Positions 1 to 8,463 of a stretch of 64,000 nucleotides of DNA are shown in pieces. Below the pieces are notes generated by a model. The model was given only the letters and a program-made list of their open reading frames with translations. It made no database searches and was not told the DNA's origin. This DNA is from Anatilimnocola aggregata (GTDB lineage: Bacteria; Planctomycetota; Planctomycetia; Pirellulales; Pirellulaceae): contig NZ_CP036274.1 in NCBI RefSeq assembly GCF_007747655.1, positions 4,278,001 to 4,342,000 on the forward strand, read 5' to 3'. A program made the position numbers and the translations under genes. Position 1 is the first letter of the stretch, and the number at the start of each line of letters is the position of its first letter.

Positions 1-1
1 T

Positions 2-742
2 GCTGCTGGTTGCGTGGGATCGCTCGACACGGTTCCGTTGCCGGCCGGTTGCTATCGTGCGTTTGTCGAATTGCACATCGAACAAGGTCCATTGCTCGAG
101 CAGCAAAACTTACCCATTGGCATTGTGACAGCCATTGCAGCGCCAGCGGCGCTACGAGTCACCTTTGTCGGCGAAGGTGGTCACGCAGGTGCGGTTTTGA
201 TGCCTCAGCGCAAAGACGCCCTCTTGCCTGCCGCTGAACTTGCACTAGCTGCGGAGCGAGCAGCCCGCGAACTTGGTGGTGCCGATACGGTTGCGACCGT
301 CGGCATTCTGGAAGTTCACCCTGGGGCAATTAATAGCATTCCCAGCCGCTGCGAAATGACGGTTGATGTTCGCGATATCGATCTGGTGCGCCGCGATCAG
401 GTGTTAACTAGCATTCAGCAGCAGGCAGCCAGTGTGGGTAACAGGCGAAATGTTGCGACCACGGTCACGCTCATCAATGCGGATCCGCCGGCCCGCTGCG
501 ATGAAACGGTCGTCGCCGCGATTGAAAACGCGACGCGTGCTGCCAATTTGCCGTCGTTAAAAATGATTAGCCGGGCCTATCACGATTCCCTCTTCATGGC
601 CCTCATCGCGCCGACATCGATGATCTTTATCCCCTGCCGCGGCGGCGTCAGTCATCGTCCCGATGAATACGCGTCGCCCGCGGCCATTCAGGCCGGCGTG
701 GAAGTACTCGCGCGGACCCTCGCCCAGTTGTCACAAGAGTGA
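2..742 (+). CDS. Allantoate amidohydrolase-type M20 peptidase-family enzyme, 5'-truncated by the window edge
   Basis: The reading frame is open from base 2, so the N-terminal half lies outside the window. The visible part has the HIEQG motif of the AllC/hydantoinase-carbamoylase branch of family M20, a dimerisation-type central domain, and a C-terminal GGVSHRPDEY motif that supplies a metal-ligand histidine. Family members hydrolyse allantoate, ureidoglycolate or N-carbamoyl amino acids with two metal ions in the cytoplasm. Uricase, allantoinase and HIU hydrolase follow directly, so an allantoate- or ureidoglycolate-cleaving role fits best, but the substrate cannot be fixed from sequence. The uricase start lies 7 bases after its stop, suggesting one transcript. 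A GTG at base 14 is probably internal, because homologues have about 170 more residues before HIEQG. Confidence 0.85.
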   Translation, partial: AAGCVGSLDTVPLPAGCYRAFVELHIEQGPLLEQQNLPIGIVTAIAAPAALRVTFVGEGGHAGAVLMPQRKDALLPAAELALAAERAARELGGADTVATVGILEVHPGAINSIPSRCEMTVDVRDIDLVRRDQVLTSIQQQAASVGNRRNVATTVTLINADPPARCDETVVAAIENATRAANLPSLKMISRAYHDSLFMALIAPTSMIFIPCRGGVSHRPDEYASPAAIQAGVEVLARTLAQLSQE

Positions 743-749
743 AGATCCG

Positions 750-1610
750 ATGACCGCTCATCTATACAGTCAACGCTATGGTAAGTCGCGAGTCCGCTTG
801 TCGCGAATCACGCGCAATGGTCCGCGACACGAGTTCATCGAACTGACGGCGGCGATTTCGCTCGATGGTGACTTTGCCGCAGCTTTCACAGCCGCAGACA
901 ATCATCTGATTGTCGCAACCGACACCATGAAGAACACGGTGTATGCCTTGGCGAACGAGCATGGCGTTCCATCGATCGAAGCATTCGGTCTGCGGCTGGC
1001 CGCTCATTTTCTCGAAACCTACGCGCATGTCAGCCAGGTCACTGTTTCGTTGGAAGAGCGGCCCTGGACGCGAATCAATCTGGATGGCGAAGAAGAGGCA
1101 CATAGTTTTGTGGCGTCTGCCGGTGAGGAATACTGCTGCGAGATTGCTGCGAATCGCCAGGCAACGACGATGCGCTCGGGCCTGCGGGGCTTGCGCGTGT
1201 TAAAGACAACGGGATCGGGATTCTCTGGTTTTCTGCGCGATCGGTTGACGACGCTGCCGGAAACGGATGACCGCATCTTCGCCACAGCGATCGAAGCGAG
1301 TTGGCCCTGCGCGAACTTGTGTACCGATTGGTTGGCTATTCGACAGTCCATTCGCGCCGAGTTTCTCCGCGTGTTCGCTCGCGAATTCAGTCCATCGGTA
1401 CAGGCCACGCTGTTTCAGATGGCCGAAGCTGTTTTCGCACGCTGCGTGGAGATCGACGAAATTTCGATCACGATGCCCAATCAACATCACCTGCCGGCGA
1501 ACTTAACGCCGCTGGGTTTGAAGAATGCCAACGTCACCTTCATCCCAACCGATGAACCGCATGGCCTGATCAGCGCCGTGGTGCGGCGTGGCAGTCAGGA
1601 AGCGTCGTGA
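750..1610 (+). CDS. Uricase (urate oxidase)
   Basis: A 286-residue protein of cofactor-free urate oxidase type, which oxidises urate to 5-hydroxyisourate. Visible family marks are YGKSRVR near residues 10-16 (the catalytic Lys), ATDTMKNTVYA at 56-66 (the catalytic Thr region), and a C-terminal MPNQHHLPANLTPLG segment supplying the active-site Asn/His. I chose the ATG at 750 because it aligns with the uricase N-terminus; the frame remains open upstream to 663, but that stretch overlaps the preceding gene. There is no signal peptide, so it is cytoplasmic. Its last bases overlap the allantoinase GTG by 4 bases (GTGA), so the two are likely translationally coupled. Length is close to the usual 290-330 residues. 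Confidence 0.93.
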   Translation: MTAHLYSQRYGKSRVRLSRITRNGPRHEFIELTAAISLDGDFAAAFTAADNHLIVATDTMKNTVYALANEHGVPSIEAFGLRLAAHFLETYAHVSQVTVSLEERPWTRINLDGEEEAHSFVASAGEEYCCEIAANRQATTMRSGLRGLRVLKTTGSGFSGFLRDRLTTLPETDDRIFATAIEASWPCANLCTDWLAIRQSIRAEFLRVFAREFSPSVQATLFQMAEAVFARCVEIDEISITMPNQHHLPANLTPLGLKNANVTFIPTDEPHGLISAVVRRGSQEAS

Positions 1611-3475
1611 ACCCAGGGCCACGCAGCTTTGCGCTCCGCAGTACCCGGGTGGTGACGCCAAACGGTGTGGGCCCCGCCATCGTCGTCATTGAGTCGGGAA
1701 AAATTCAACGAGTGGAATCGATCGACGTCGAATTGGCCACCTTTGTTGTCGATGACCTTGGTGATTTGGTCATTTCGCCTGGCGTGATTGATGCGCATGT
1801 TCACATCAACGAACCCGGGACCAATTGGGAGGGCTTCGAGACTGCCACACGTGCCGCAGCAGCTGGTGGCGTGACAACCATCGTCGATATGCCGCTCAAC
1901 AGCATTCCGGTTACTACGGACGCGATAGCACTGGCCGAGAAGCGAAGCGCAGCTGCTGGCAAGTGCTGGGTGGATGTTGGCTTTTACGGTGGGCTAGTCC
2001 CCGGTAACGCTGACCAATTGCCAGCACTGATCGAGGCAGGCGTCCTGGGCATTAAAGCATTTTTGTGTCATTCCGGTCTCGACGAGTTTCCGAATGCTAC
2101 AGAGCAAGACCTGCGCGCAGCGATGCCACTCTTGGCCCGCGCTGGAGTGCCACTGTTGGTGCATGCGGAGTTGCTGACCTTGTCTTCGCCAGCTGTGACT
2201 GATGTTCGCTCATTTTCGCAATTTGTCACTTCCCGCCCTGAACAATGGGAACTGGATGCGATCGAACTGATGATTCGCCTGTGCCGCGAATATCGGTGCC
2301 CTGTCCATATTGTTCATTTGGCGACGAGCACAGCACTGCCGATAATAGCAGCGGCCAAGCAAGAACGATTGCCCATCACGGTGGAAACGTGTCCCCACTA
2401 TCTATTCTTCGACGGCACGAAGATCAGCGATGGCGATACTCGCTTCAAGTGCGCGCCGCCGATCCGCACGGGGGAAGCGACGCTCCTCTTCGGTGGTCTA
2501 CTGGATGGGACAATCGACACGATCGGCTCGGACCATTCTCCTTGTCCACTGGAAATGAAGTCCATCGACACGGGCAACTTCTCAACCGCCTGGGGCGGAA
2601 TTGCTTCGGTACAGCTGACCCTTTCGGCGGTGTGGACGTTCCTGGGGAAGCAAGGCTGCCACGATCTATCGCTGCTCAGCCGATGGCTTGCGGTCGCACC
2701 TGCCGAACTGGTGGGGCTCGCGCATCGCAAAGGAAAGATTGCTCCTGGCTACGATGCGGATTTAGTCGTCTGGGACCCGGACCCTACTTGGACCATTCAA
2801 GGCGATGAACTGTTCCATCGCCACAATGTGACTCCCTACGACGGTTTTACTGTCAGTGGGAAAGTCACCCGAACCTATGTGCGCGGAAATCTCGTCTTCG
2901 CCGATGGTGTTCACCGCGAACAGCCAATTGGCCAGATGCTAAGCCGAACACCTACCAAGGTTCTTCGCATCTCCGTCGCTGAGAGAATCAATTCGTGGAG
3001 CGAGCAAGCCGCCCGAGAGGCGTTCGAGAACTGCTGCGCTGCACCAGGCTGGATTGAGCAGATGCTCAAACGCTGCCCATTTGCGAGTGATGCGGAAGTC
3101 GTTGCCAGTGCCAGCGAAATCTGGTGGTCCCTGCCGCGCGAAGAATGGCTGGCTGCTTTCGCCGCCCATCCGAAGATTGGCGATCTAGAAAGTCTGCAGA
3201 AGAAATATCGTAGCACTGCAGGCTGGGCTTCCGGTGAACAAGCGAGCGTTGCGCAAGCCAGAAACGATACCTTGCGCGATCTAGCGCGCTACAATCGTGA
3301 GTACGAAGAGCGGTTCGGCCATATCTTCATTGTCTGTGCTACCGGCAAGAGTGCGGACGAAATGTTAGCGCTGCTCGAATCTCGACTTTCGAACGAAGCC
3401 AGCACGGAACTCAACATCGCAGCGGCCGAACAACTGAAGATTACGTTACTGCGGCTCGAAAAGCTGGCCGCTTAA
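1607..3475 (+). CDS. Allantoinase fused to OHCU decarboxylase (AllB-UraD)
   Basis: A 622-residue bifunctional protein. Residues about 1-450 form an amidohydrolase-superfamily allantoinase: DAHVHINEPG metal site, GIKAFLCHSG with the lysine that is carboxylated in the family, LVHAEL, HIVHLAT and GSDHSP. Residues about 454-622 form a 2-oxo-4-hydroxy-4-carboxy-5-ureidoimidazoline decarboxylase: HPKIGD with the catalytic His near residue 521, GEQASV, and FGHIFIVCATGKSADEML. The decarboxylase makes S-allantoin and the allantoinase opens it to allantoate, so consecutive steps are joined in one chain. The GTG start overlaps the uricase stop. I saw no frameshift at the junction near residue 450, so the fusion looks genuine. 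Confidence 0.92.
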   Translation: MNPGPRSFALRSTRVVTPNGVGPAIVVIESGKIQRVESIDVELATFVVDDLGDLVISPGVIDAHVHINEPGTNWEGFETATRAAAAGGVTTIVDMPLNSIPVTTDAIALAEKRSAAAGKCWVDVGFYGGLVPGNADQLPALIEAGVLGIKAFLCHSGLDEFPNATEQDLRAAMPLLARAGVPLLVHAELLTLSSPAVTDVRSFSQFVTSRPEQWELDAIELMIRLCREYRCPVHIVHLATSTALPIIAAAKQERLPITVETCPHYLFFDGTKISDGDTRFKCAPPIRTGEATLLFGGLLDGTIDTIGSDHSPCPLEMKSIDTGNFSTAWGGIASVQLTLSAVWTFLGKQGCHDLSLLSRWLAVAPAELVGLAHRKGKIAPGYDADLVVWDPDPTWTIQGDELFHRHNVTPYDGFTVSGKVTRTYVRGNLVFADGVHREQPIGQMLSRTPTKVLRISVAERINSWSEQAAREAFENCCAAPGWIEQMLKRCPFASDAEVVASASEIWWSLPREEWLAAFAAHPKIGDLESLQKKYRSTAGWASGEQASVAQARNDTLRDLARYNREYEERFGHIFIVCATGKSADEMLALLESRLSNEASTELNIAAAEQLKITLLRLEKLAA

Positions 3476-3499
3476 GCTCATCAATGAAAACGAAATCCA

Positions 3500-3850
3500 A
3501 TGACCGCTAACAGTCCGATCACGACGCACATCCTTGATGTCTCCCGTGGCAAGCCAGCCGCAGGCGTGGCGGTTCGGCTGGAACTGTGGGAAAACACCGG
3601 GCAATGGCAGTTGTGCGGAACGGGGACCACGAACGACGACGGCCGCGTTGTGAACTTGCTGGATCGTGCTTCAATGGTCCAAGGTCGCTATCGTTTGACA
3701 TTCGACACAGGCAACTATTACGCGGAGCTTCAGGCGTCGACGTTTTATCCGCAAGTAACTGTCGAGTTTATCGTGACGGCGACTTCCGAACACTATCACG
3801 TCCCGCTGCTGTTGAGTCCCTTTGGTTACTCCACGTATCGTGGCAGCTGA
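3500..3850 (+). CDS. 5-hydroxyisourate hydrolase (transthyretin-like)
   Basis: A 116-residue protein with the full HIU hydrolase pattern: TTHILDVSRGKPAAGV at the N-terminus, internal PLLLSPFGYSTYRGS and the diagnostic C-terminal tetrapeptide YRGS. The enzyme hydrolyses 5-hydroxyisourate, the uricase product, to OHCU, which is the substrate of the decarboxylase domain of the preceding gene. It starts 24 bases after that gene and probably ends the operon. No signal peptide is visible, so it should act in the cytoplasm. The ribosome-binding site is weak (GAAAACGAAA upstream). Confidence 0.93.
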   Translation: MTANSPITTHILDVSRGKPAAGVAVRLELWENTGQWQLCGTGTTNDDGRVVNLLDRASMVQGRYRLTFDTGNYYAELQASTFYPQVTVEFIVTATSEHYHVPLLLSPFGYSTYRGS

Positions 3851-3969
3851 TCTCCAATCCAACCGCAACAGTCGTAGTTCAGCACTTGGCAGAAGTTATC
3901 TTGCTAGAATTCAGCACTTAGTCACAGGCACCCTCACGAATTCCTCTCCAGTCCGCGCAGGTTACAACC

Positions 3970-6540
3970 ATGAACCATCAGCCTCATAGTTGTTTGCGTC
4001 TGAGTTTCATGACATCACTTTCCACGATGTTGGCCTTCTTTCTCGGCGGGCACCTTGCCGCACTCAGCGTGGACGCTGCCGAACCGTCACTTCTCTACGG
4101 GAAGCAACTGACGGTGCCGCAAACGATGCGGCCGGAACTAAAGGCAGCGGTCGATGACTTGCGAGTTACGCTCAAGCAGATGACTGGCTCCGATTTCTCG
4201 TCATCAGCGGACGGTCCGCCCGCCGGCATCATTTTGATGAAAGCTGACGATCCTCAAGTTCCTTCTGATGCAATAAAGCTGCTGCCGCCCGATAGCCGCG
4301 AAGCGTGTGTGTTCTGGCCCGATGGCGAGACAAAGCTTTGGATCATTTCTCGATCGGACAACGGTTTATCGCACGCGGTCTACCTGTATCTGGAGCAGTT
4401 AGGTTGCCGCTGGTATTTTCCGGCGGAGCACTGGAAGATTATTCCTCAGCGTAACGACATCCGCATTCGCAAGCCCTTTGCCATTAAGCCAGCCTTCCGA
4501 TCGCGAGTCTTTGCAGGATCTGGTGGGTTCGGCGGCAATTTGCCCCTCGACCCGAAGCGGCAACTCCAAGCTCGGTGGACTGAGTGGCAGCGGCGAAATC
4601 GCTTCGGCGGTGAGTTTCGCGTGGCCGGGCATTCTGGCGAAGCGTTTAACCTGAAGCATCGGAAGGAACTCGAAGCCCATCCCGAATGGCGGGCGATGGT
4701 GAATGGCGAGCGTGTCCCTTGGTCGCTGATCTCCAAGTTTTGCGTGGGGAACCAGGATGTCGTCGATCTCTTCGTCAAAGATCGTGTAGACGACTATCGA
4801 CTGCGGCAAAAACGCGATCCGGCTGATCCTCACTCGTGGGCAGTTTCGGTTGAACCCGCCGATGGTGGCGGGCATTGTACGGCTCCCGAGTCCCTCGCTA
4901 TTGGCAACACGAGCGATCGGGTGTTTCACGTGGCCAATCAAGTTGCTCGCGCAGTGCGGAAGGAGTTTCCGGACGGAAAGGTGAGCCTCTTCGCCTATCA
5001 CGAGCATGCTGCGGTGCCGTCGATTCCTCTCGAACCTAATGTCTATGTTCAGGTAATTCCCTACGCATTCCAACGCACGGGACTGACTCCCGATCAACTG
5101 CTCGATGCCTGGAGCCAGAAAGTTTCGCGAATGGGAATCTACGACTATTGGTCGATCCCCGACTGGTCGCATGATCTGCCAACCTTCGACCCGCTGGAGT
5201 TTGGTCCCGACCGCATGCGGGGCTGGCATCGCCGGGGCGTTGATAGTTTTCTCTGTGAGTCGACGTTTAGTTCGGGCGCGATGGGGCCAGCCTGGTACAT
5301 CGGTTCGCGGCTATCCTGGCAGCCTGATACAGATGTCGATGCCTTGTTTGAAGAGTTTCTGCGCGACTCCTTTGGTCCGGCAGCGCCGCCGATGCGGCAG
5401 ATGCTCACTCGCTGGTCGAAGGGATTTCACCTTACTTCCCACGAATTAGGGCTGTCGTTCCGCGACATTCAAGACGCCGCGAAACTTGCCGAACGAGATC
5501 CAGCGGGGGCCGCACGCGTGGCCGACTACGGTCGCTATGTCGTCTACCTGCGCTTGTACTTCGAGCATCAGCTCGCCCCGCGAGGTTCGGCAGAGCAGCG
5601 TGTAGCTGCCGAACGATTGATGCGTTACATGTGGAGCATCTACGACTCATCCATGATTCATGCCTTTCGCTTGTCACAACTCTTAGCGCGCGACGAGCGA
5701 TTGGCCGGCAATGTCGAATTGGCTAAGACGTTCGACTGGCAGGATCAGGCTGCTCCGGGCTGGAAGACAGTTCAGCGAACCACGGATGAGCAAATTAAGA
5801 AGATGGTTGACGAGGGAGTGGCAGACTTTCAGCCGCAAGACATTGTCGGCCGACGTTTCCAAGGCCCGCTGGTCCGACTCTCGACAACACCGGCTCAGAT
5901 AAAGCCCGACAGCCCGGAACCGGTGCTATTTTTGAATAACACGTTGGAATTTCAGCTGTTGACGAATAGCAGGGATTTCGTCTTCCGTCCTCGCATTGCC
6001 ACGGAACTGCCGGTGCAATTCCTGATCACCGCCCCCGATGGAAAACAAGTCACGGCACAGTCCATCGTCACCGGGGCTGAGTGGCGCACCGAATGGTCGA
6101 CAACGGAAGTCAACTTGCCACTTGCTGGTCTCTATCGTGTGCAGATCATTAGTCAGAAACGGCCGTTTCGGTTTTCCGTGCCTGCGGACACGCCACTGAC
6201 AATGAGCGGATGGACAAACAGCCAAGGAACGCCGACCCCCAAGTTGTATTTTTTTGTGCCAACCGAAACGACCCGGCTGGCGATCTACACCAATTACATT
6301 CCCGCTGGTCCGCCTCGCTTTTTTGACCCTGCCGGCGTCGAAGTAAAGCCAGACCTGATCGACAAGGGACACTTGCTGATTCTTCCTGTCCCCGCAGAGC
6401 ATCGTGGTAAAGTGTGGTCGCTGGACCGAGCCAAGTCTCCGATTAGTCCGCTAGTCATGCTCAATGCCCCAGCTGCGTTTGCGTTCTCTCCAGAAATGTT
6501 GTCAGTTCCACAAGGGGCTCTGCCAAGTCCTAAGCCATGA
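3970..6540 (+). CDS. Exported DUF4838-type glycoside hydrolase-like protein
   Basis: An 856-residue protein with an N-terminal hydrophobic signal segment ending around residue 36 (SVDAAEP). Residues about 40-160 resemble the alpha/beta domain found before many glycoside hydrolases, with SDNGLSHAVYLYLEQLGCRW typical of the 'one discrete residue ladder' region. The middle part, residues about 170-500, resembles DUF4838, a probable TIM-barrel glycosidase-like domain common in planctomycetes and Bacteroidetes. The last 200 residues look like a beta-sandwich. A role in breakdown of exogenous polysaccharide is inferred; the substrate is unknown. It stands alone, with 119 bases before and a convergent gene after. 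The domain call rests on pattern recognition only. Confidence 0.75.
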   Translation: MNHQPHSCLRLSFMTSLSTMLAFFLGGHLAALSVDAAEPSLLYGKQLTVPQTMRPELKAAVDDLRVTLKQMTGSDFSSSADGPPAGIILMKADDPQVPSDAIKLLPPDSREACVFWPDGETKLWIISRSDNGLSHAVYLYLEQLGCRWYFPAEHWKIIPQRNDIRIRKPFAIKPAFRSRVFAGSGGFGGNLPLDPKRQLQARWTEWQRRNRFGGEFRVAGHSGEAFNLKHRKELEAHPEWRAMVNGERVPWSLISKFCVGNQDVVDLFVKDRVDDYRLRQKRDPADPHSWAVSVEPADGGGHCTAPESLAIGNTSDRVFHVANQVARAVRKEFPDGKVSLFAYHEHAAVPSIPLEPNVYVQVIPYAFQRTGLTPDQLLDAWSQKVSRMGIYDYWSIPDWSHDLPTFDPLEFGPDRMRGWHRRGVDSFLCESTFSSGAMGPAWYIGSRLSWQPDTDVDALFEEFLRDSFGPAAPPMRQMLTRWSKGFHLTSHELGLSFRDIQDAAKLAERDPAGAARVADYGRYVVYLRLYFEHQLAPRGSAEQRVAAERLMRYMWSIYDSSMIHAFRLSQLLARDERLAGNVELAKTFDWQDQAAPGWKTVQRTTDEQIKKMVDEGVADFQPQDIVGRRFQGPLVRLSTTPAQIKPDSPEPVLFLNNTLEFQLLTNSRDFVFRPRIATELPVQFLITAPDGKQVTAQSIVTGAEWRTEWSTTEVNLPLAGLYRVQIISQKRPFRFSVPADTPLTMSGWTNSQGTPTPKLYFFVPTETTRLAIYTNYIPAGPPRFFDPAGVEVKPDLIDKGHLLILPVPAEHRGKVWSLDRAKSPISPLVMLNAPAAFAFSPEMLSVPQGALPSPKP

Positions 6541-6607
6541 GCAAAAAGACCGTTTGAGCGGATTCGGCACTCGATTCGCAAACGCTCTGACATGATTTCG
6601 GATCAGG

Positions 6608-7429
6608 CTATTGGTTGCGTTTTCGGCGAATCGCCGCTCGCAATTCGAGTGGGTAGTCGGTCAAAATACCATCCATCCCCACATCGGCCGCGCGCTGCCA
6701 ATTGTCCGGAAGATTGCCGCTTACTGTTGTCCCGGCAATGAAGGCCCGCTTGCGAGCCTTATGCACGGCTGTCATCTGCGCTTGGGGCGGCAGATAGCGG
6801 AAATATACCCAGTCGGCGTTTCTTGCCGCGAGCGCAGCAGGGAATTCATCCTCGTCGTTGGCGACAACTGCGGTTTGGGCCTTGGGCGCAGCCAGCTTGA
6901 TTTGCTCGCGCACTTGCGGCTCGGAAATCGTTCTGCCGATGAAGATCAGGCGGTCGAGAACCTGGTGTTCCTCGGCCAGGCGCACCACATCTTTTTCGAC
7001 AAACGAGGCTTTAAGATCGACGGCAATCAGAACCTCATGTCGCCGATATTCCGCGACGAGCCTGAGAACCTCTTCGATCGTGGGCACTTTTTCGCCGGCG
7101 AATGACAGGTCGAACCAACTCCCGGCATCCAGTCGGCGGACTTGCTCCAGTGTCAGCTCGGAAACCTTGCCTGTACCGTTCGTCGTTCGCTCGACAGTGC
7201 TGTCGTGAATGCAGATCAGCTGTCCATCTTTCGTGCGTTCGACATCGAACTCGAACCCGCTGCGAAGTTCCAGGCAGGCCCGGAAGTTGGCAAGCGTGTT
7301 TTCTGGTGCGTGATGGAGGAGTCCGCGATGCGCAACGACGAGCGGGCGCGTCGGTTCGGCTCCCATCGAGGCGAGTGACTCGCCAAATTGGCAAAGTGAG
7401 AAGAGGATAAGGCAGATTCTGGTTTTCAT
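6608..7429 (-). CDS. Exported glycerophosphodiester phosphodiesterase family protein
   Basis: A 273-residue protein with a short signal peptide (LFSLCQFGESLASMGA) followed by a complete GDPD TIM barrel. The catalytic motif VVAHRGLLHHAPENT has the conserved His-Arg and PENT. FEFDVERTKDG supplies the metal-binding Glu and Asp, and ICIHDSTVERTTNGTG the second catalytic His. The C-terminal MDGILTDYPLEL is typical of the barrel end. The family hydrolyses glycerophosphodiesters to glycerol 3-phosphate and an alcohol. An envelope location is inferred from the signal segment. It is convergent with the DUF4838 gene and divergent from the acetyltransferase gene. Confidence 0.9.
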   Translation of the reverse strand: MKTRICLILFSLCQFGESLASMGAEPTRPLVVAHRGLLHHAPENTLANFRACLELRSGFEFDVERTKDGQLICIHDSTVERTTNGTGKVSELTLEQVRRLDAGSWFDLSFAGEKVPTIEEVLRLVAEYRRHEVLIAVDLKASFVEKDVVRLAEEHQVLDRLIFIGRTISEPQVREQIKLAAPKAQTAVVANDEDEFPAALAARNADWVYFRYLPPQAQMTAVHKARKRAFIAGTTVSGNLPDNWQRAADVGMDGILTDYPLELRAAIRRKRNQ

Positions 7430-7668
7430 GCAAGGTCCTGTAGTGAAGAGGCGATGGGTGCCGAGAGAGTGCTAGCCGTCCCCGGTCTAATCGTAATGGA
7501 GCCTATAAGCCATAGGTCCGGTACCAACCTCAACAAGCCAGCACGTCGCACCCGCGAGAAACCGCTGCCCACACGAGCATCTGGTCGTATGCTTTTTGTG
7601 TCTCGTGAACACATCGCGTGCCTGCGTGATTAAGTAGCCTTCAGATTTCAGCAAAGCAGAGTGTTTTC

Positions 7669-8340
7669 ATGCTTCCCGCTAACTATCGCATCTCCCTCGT
7701 TGAACGGTCACATTGCCAGGCGATCATCGAAATCTGTCAACTGGTCTACCCCACGGAGAAGCCCTACACGCTCGAGGAGCTTGAGGACCACCTGCAAGTG
7801 TTTCCGCAGGGGCAATTCGTGGCAATCGACCAAACTTGCAACGAAGTTGCTGGCGTGCACTTTACGCTACGACTCCGCATGGCCGACTTCCACCTCGATG
7901 ACTCGTGGGATGTACTCACCGCCGGCGGGACATTCCTGGACCACGTACCGAATGGTCCAACGCTCTACGGTGCAGATATCATGGTCCATCCCCGCCATCA
8001 ACACCACGGACTCGGTCATGCTCTAACTGACCAGGCTCGCAGCCTCGTGCAGCAAGAGAATCTCTGGCGAATGGTGGGCGCAAGCCGTTTGCCGGGTTAT
8101 GGCAAGTACCGCGGGGCAATGACCATCGAGCAGTACGTCGATGAGGTGATCAATGGCAAGCTGTTCGATCCTGTGCTCAGCGTTCACATGAAAGACGGGT
8201 GGTCGGTGGTACGGCCAATCCACGGTTATTTGCAACATGACGACGACAGCGCCGGCTGGGCCGAGGTGATTCAATGGGTGAATCCTGCTTGTCCACCCCC
8301 GCCCGAATTCGACCTGCGAAACGTTCCCATGCTGGTCTGA
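7669..8340 (+). CDS. GNAT family N-acetyltransferase
   Basis: A 223-residue protein. VHPRHQHHGLGHAL at about residues 107-120 matches the acetyl-CoA pyrophosphate-binding motif A (Q/R-x-x-G-x-G/A) of the GNAT fold, preceded by a beta strand (GADIM). The C-terminal 80 residues (MTIEQYVDEVINGKLFDPVL onward) resemble the extension of GNAT domains found beside or fused to carbon-nitrogen hydrolases. The acceptor substrate is unknown. It has its own promoter region, shared divergently with the phosphodiesterase gene, and is convergent with the metallo-beta-lactamase-fold gene. No export signal. Confidence 0.8.
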   Translation: MLPANYRISLVERSHCQAIIEICQLVYPTEKPYTLEELEDHLQVFPQGQFVAIDQTCNEVAGVHFTLRLRMADFHLDDSWDVLTAGGTFLDHVPNGPTLYGADIMVHPRHQHHGLGHALTDQARSLVQQENLWRMVGASRLPGYGKYRGAMTIEQYVDEVINGKLFDPVLSVHMKDGWSVVRPIHGYLQHDDDSAGWAEVIQWVNPACPPPPEFDLRNVPMLV

Positions 8341-8463
8341 TCGATCGTCATTCGCATAAGCCATCGCAGGCACTGCTGCGCACTGAGGCTTTGGAACTCG
8401 AGTCGGCCCCCGTTCAATGGCTAGTGGCGGCTCCGGGTGGCAGCTGATCAACAAGTCGCGCGC

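Noticed and set aside
4399-5229. Long minus-strand frame of 276 codons
   Set aside because: It lies wholly antisense to the well-supported DUF4838 gene and has no protein-like motifs.
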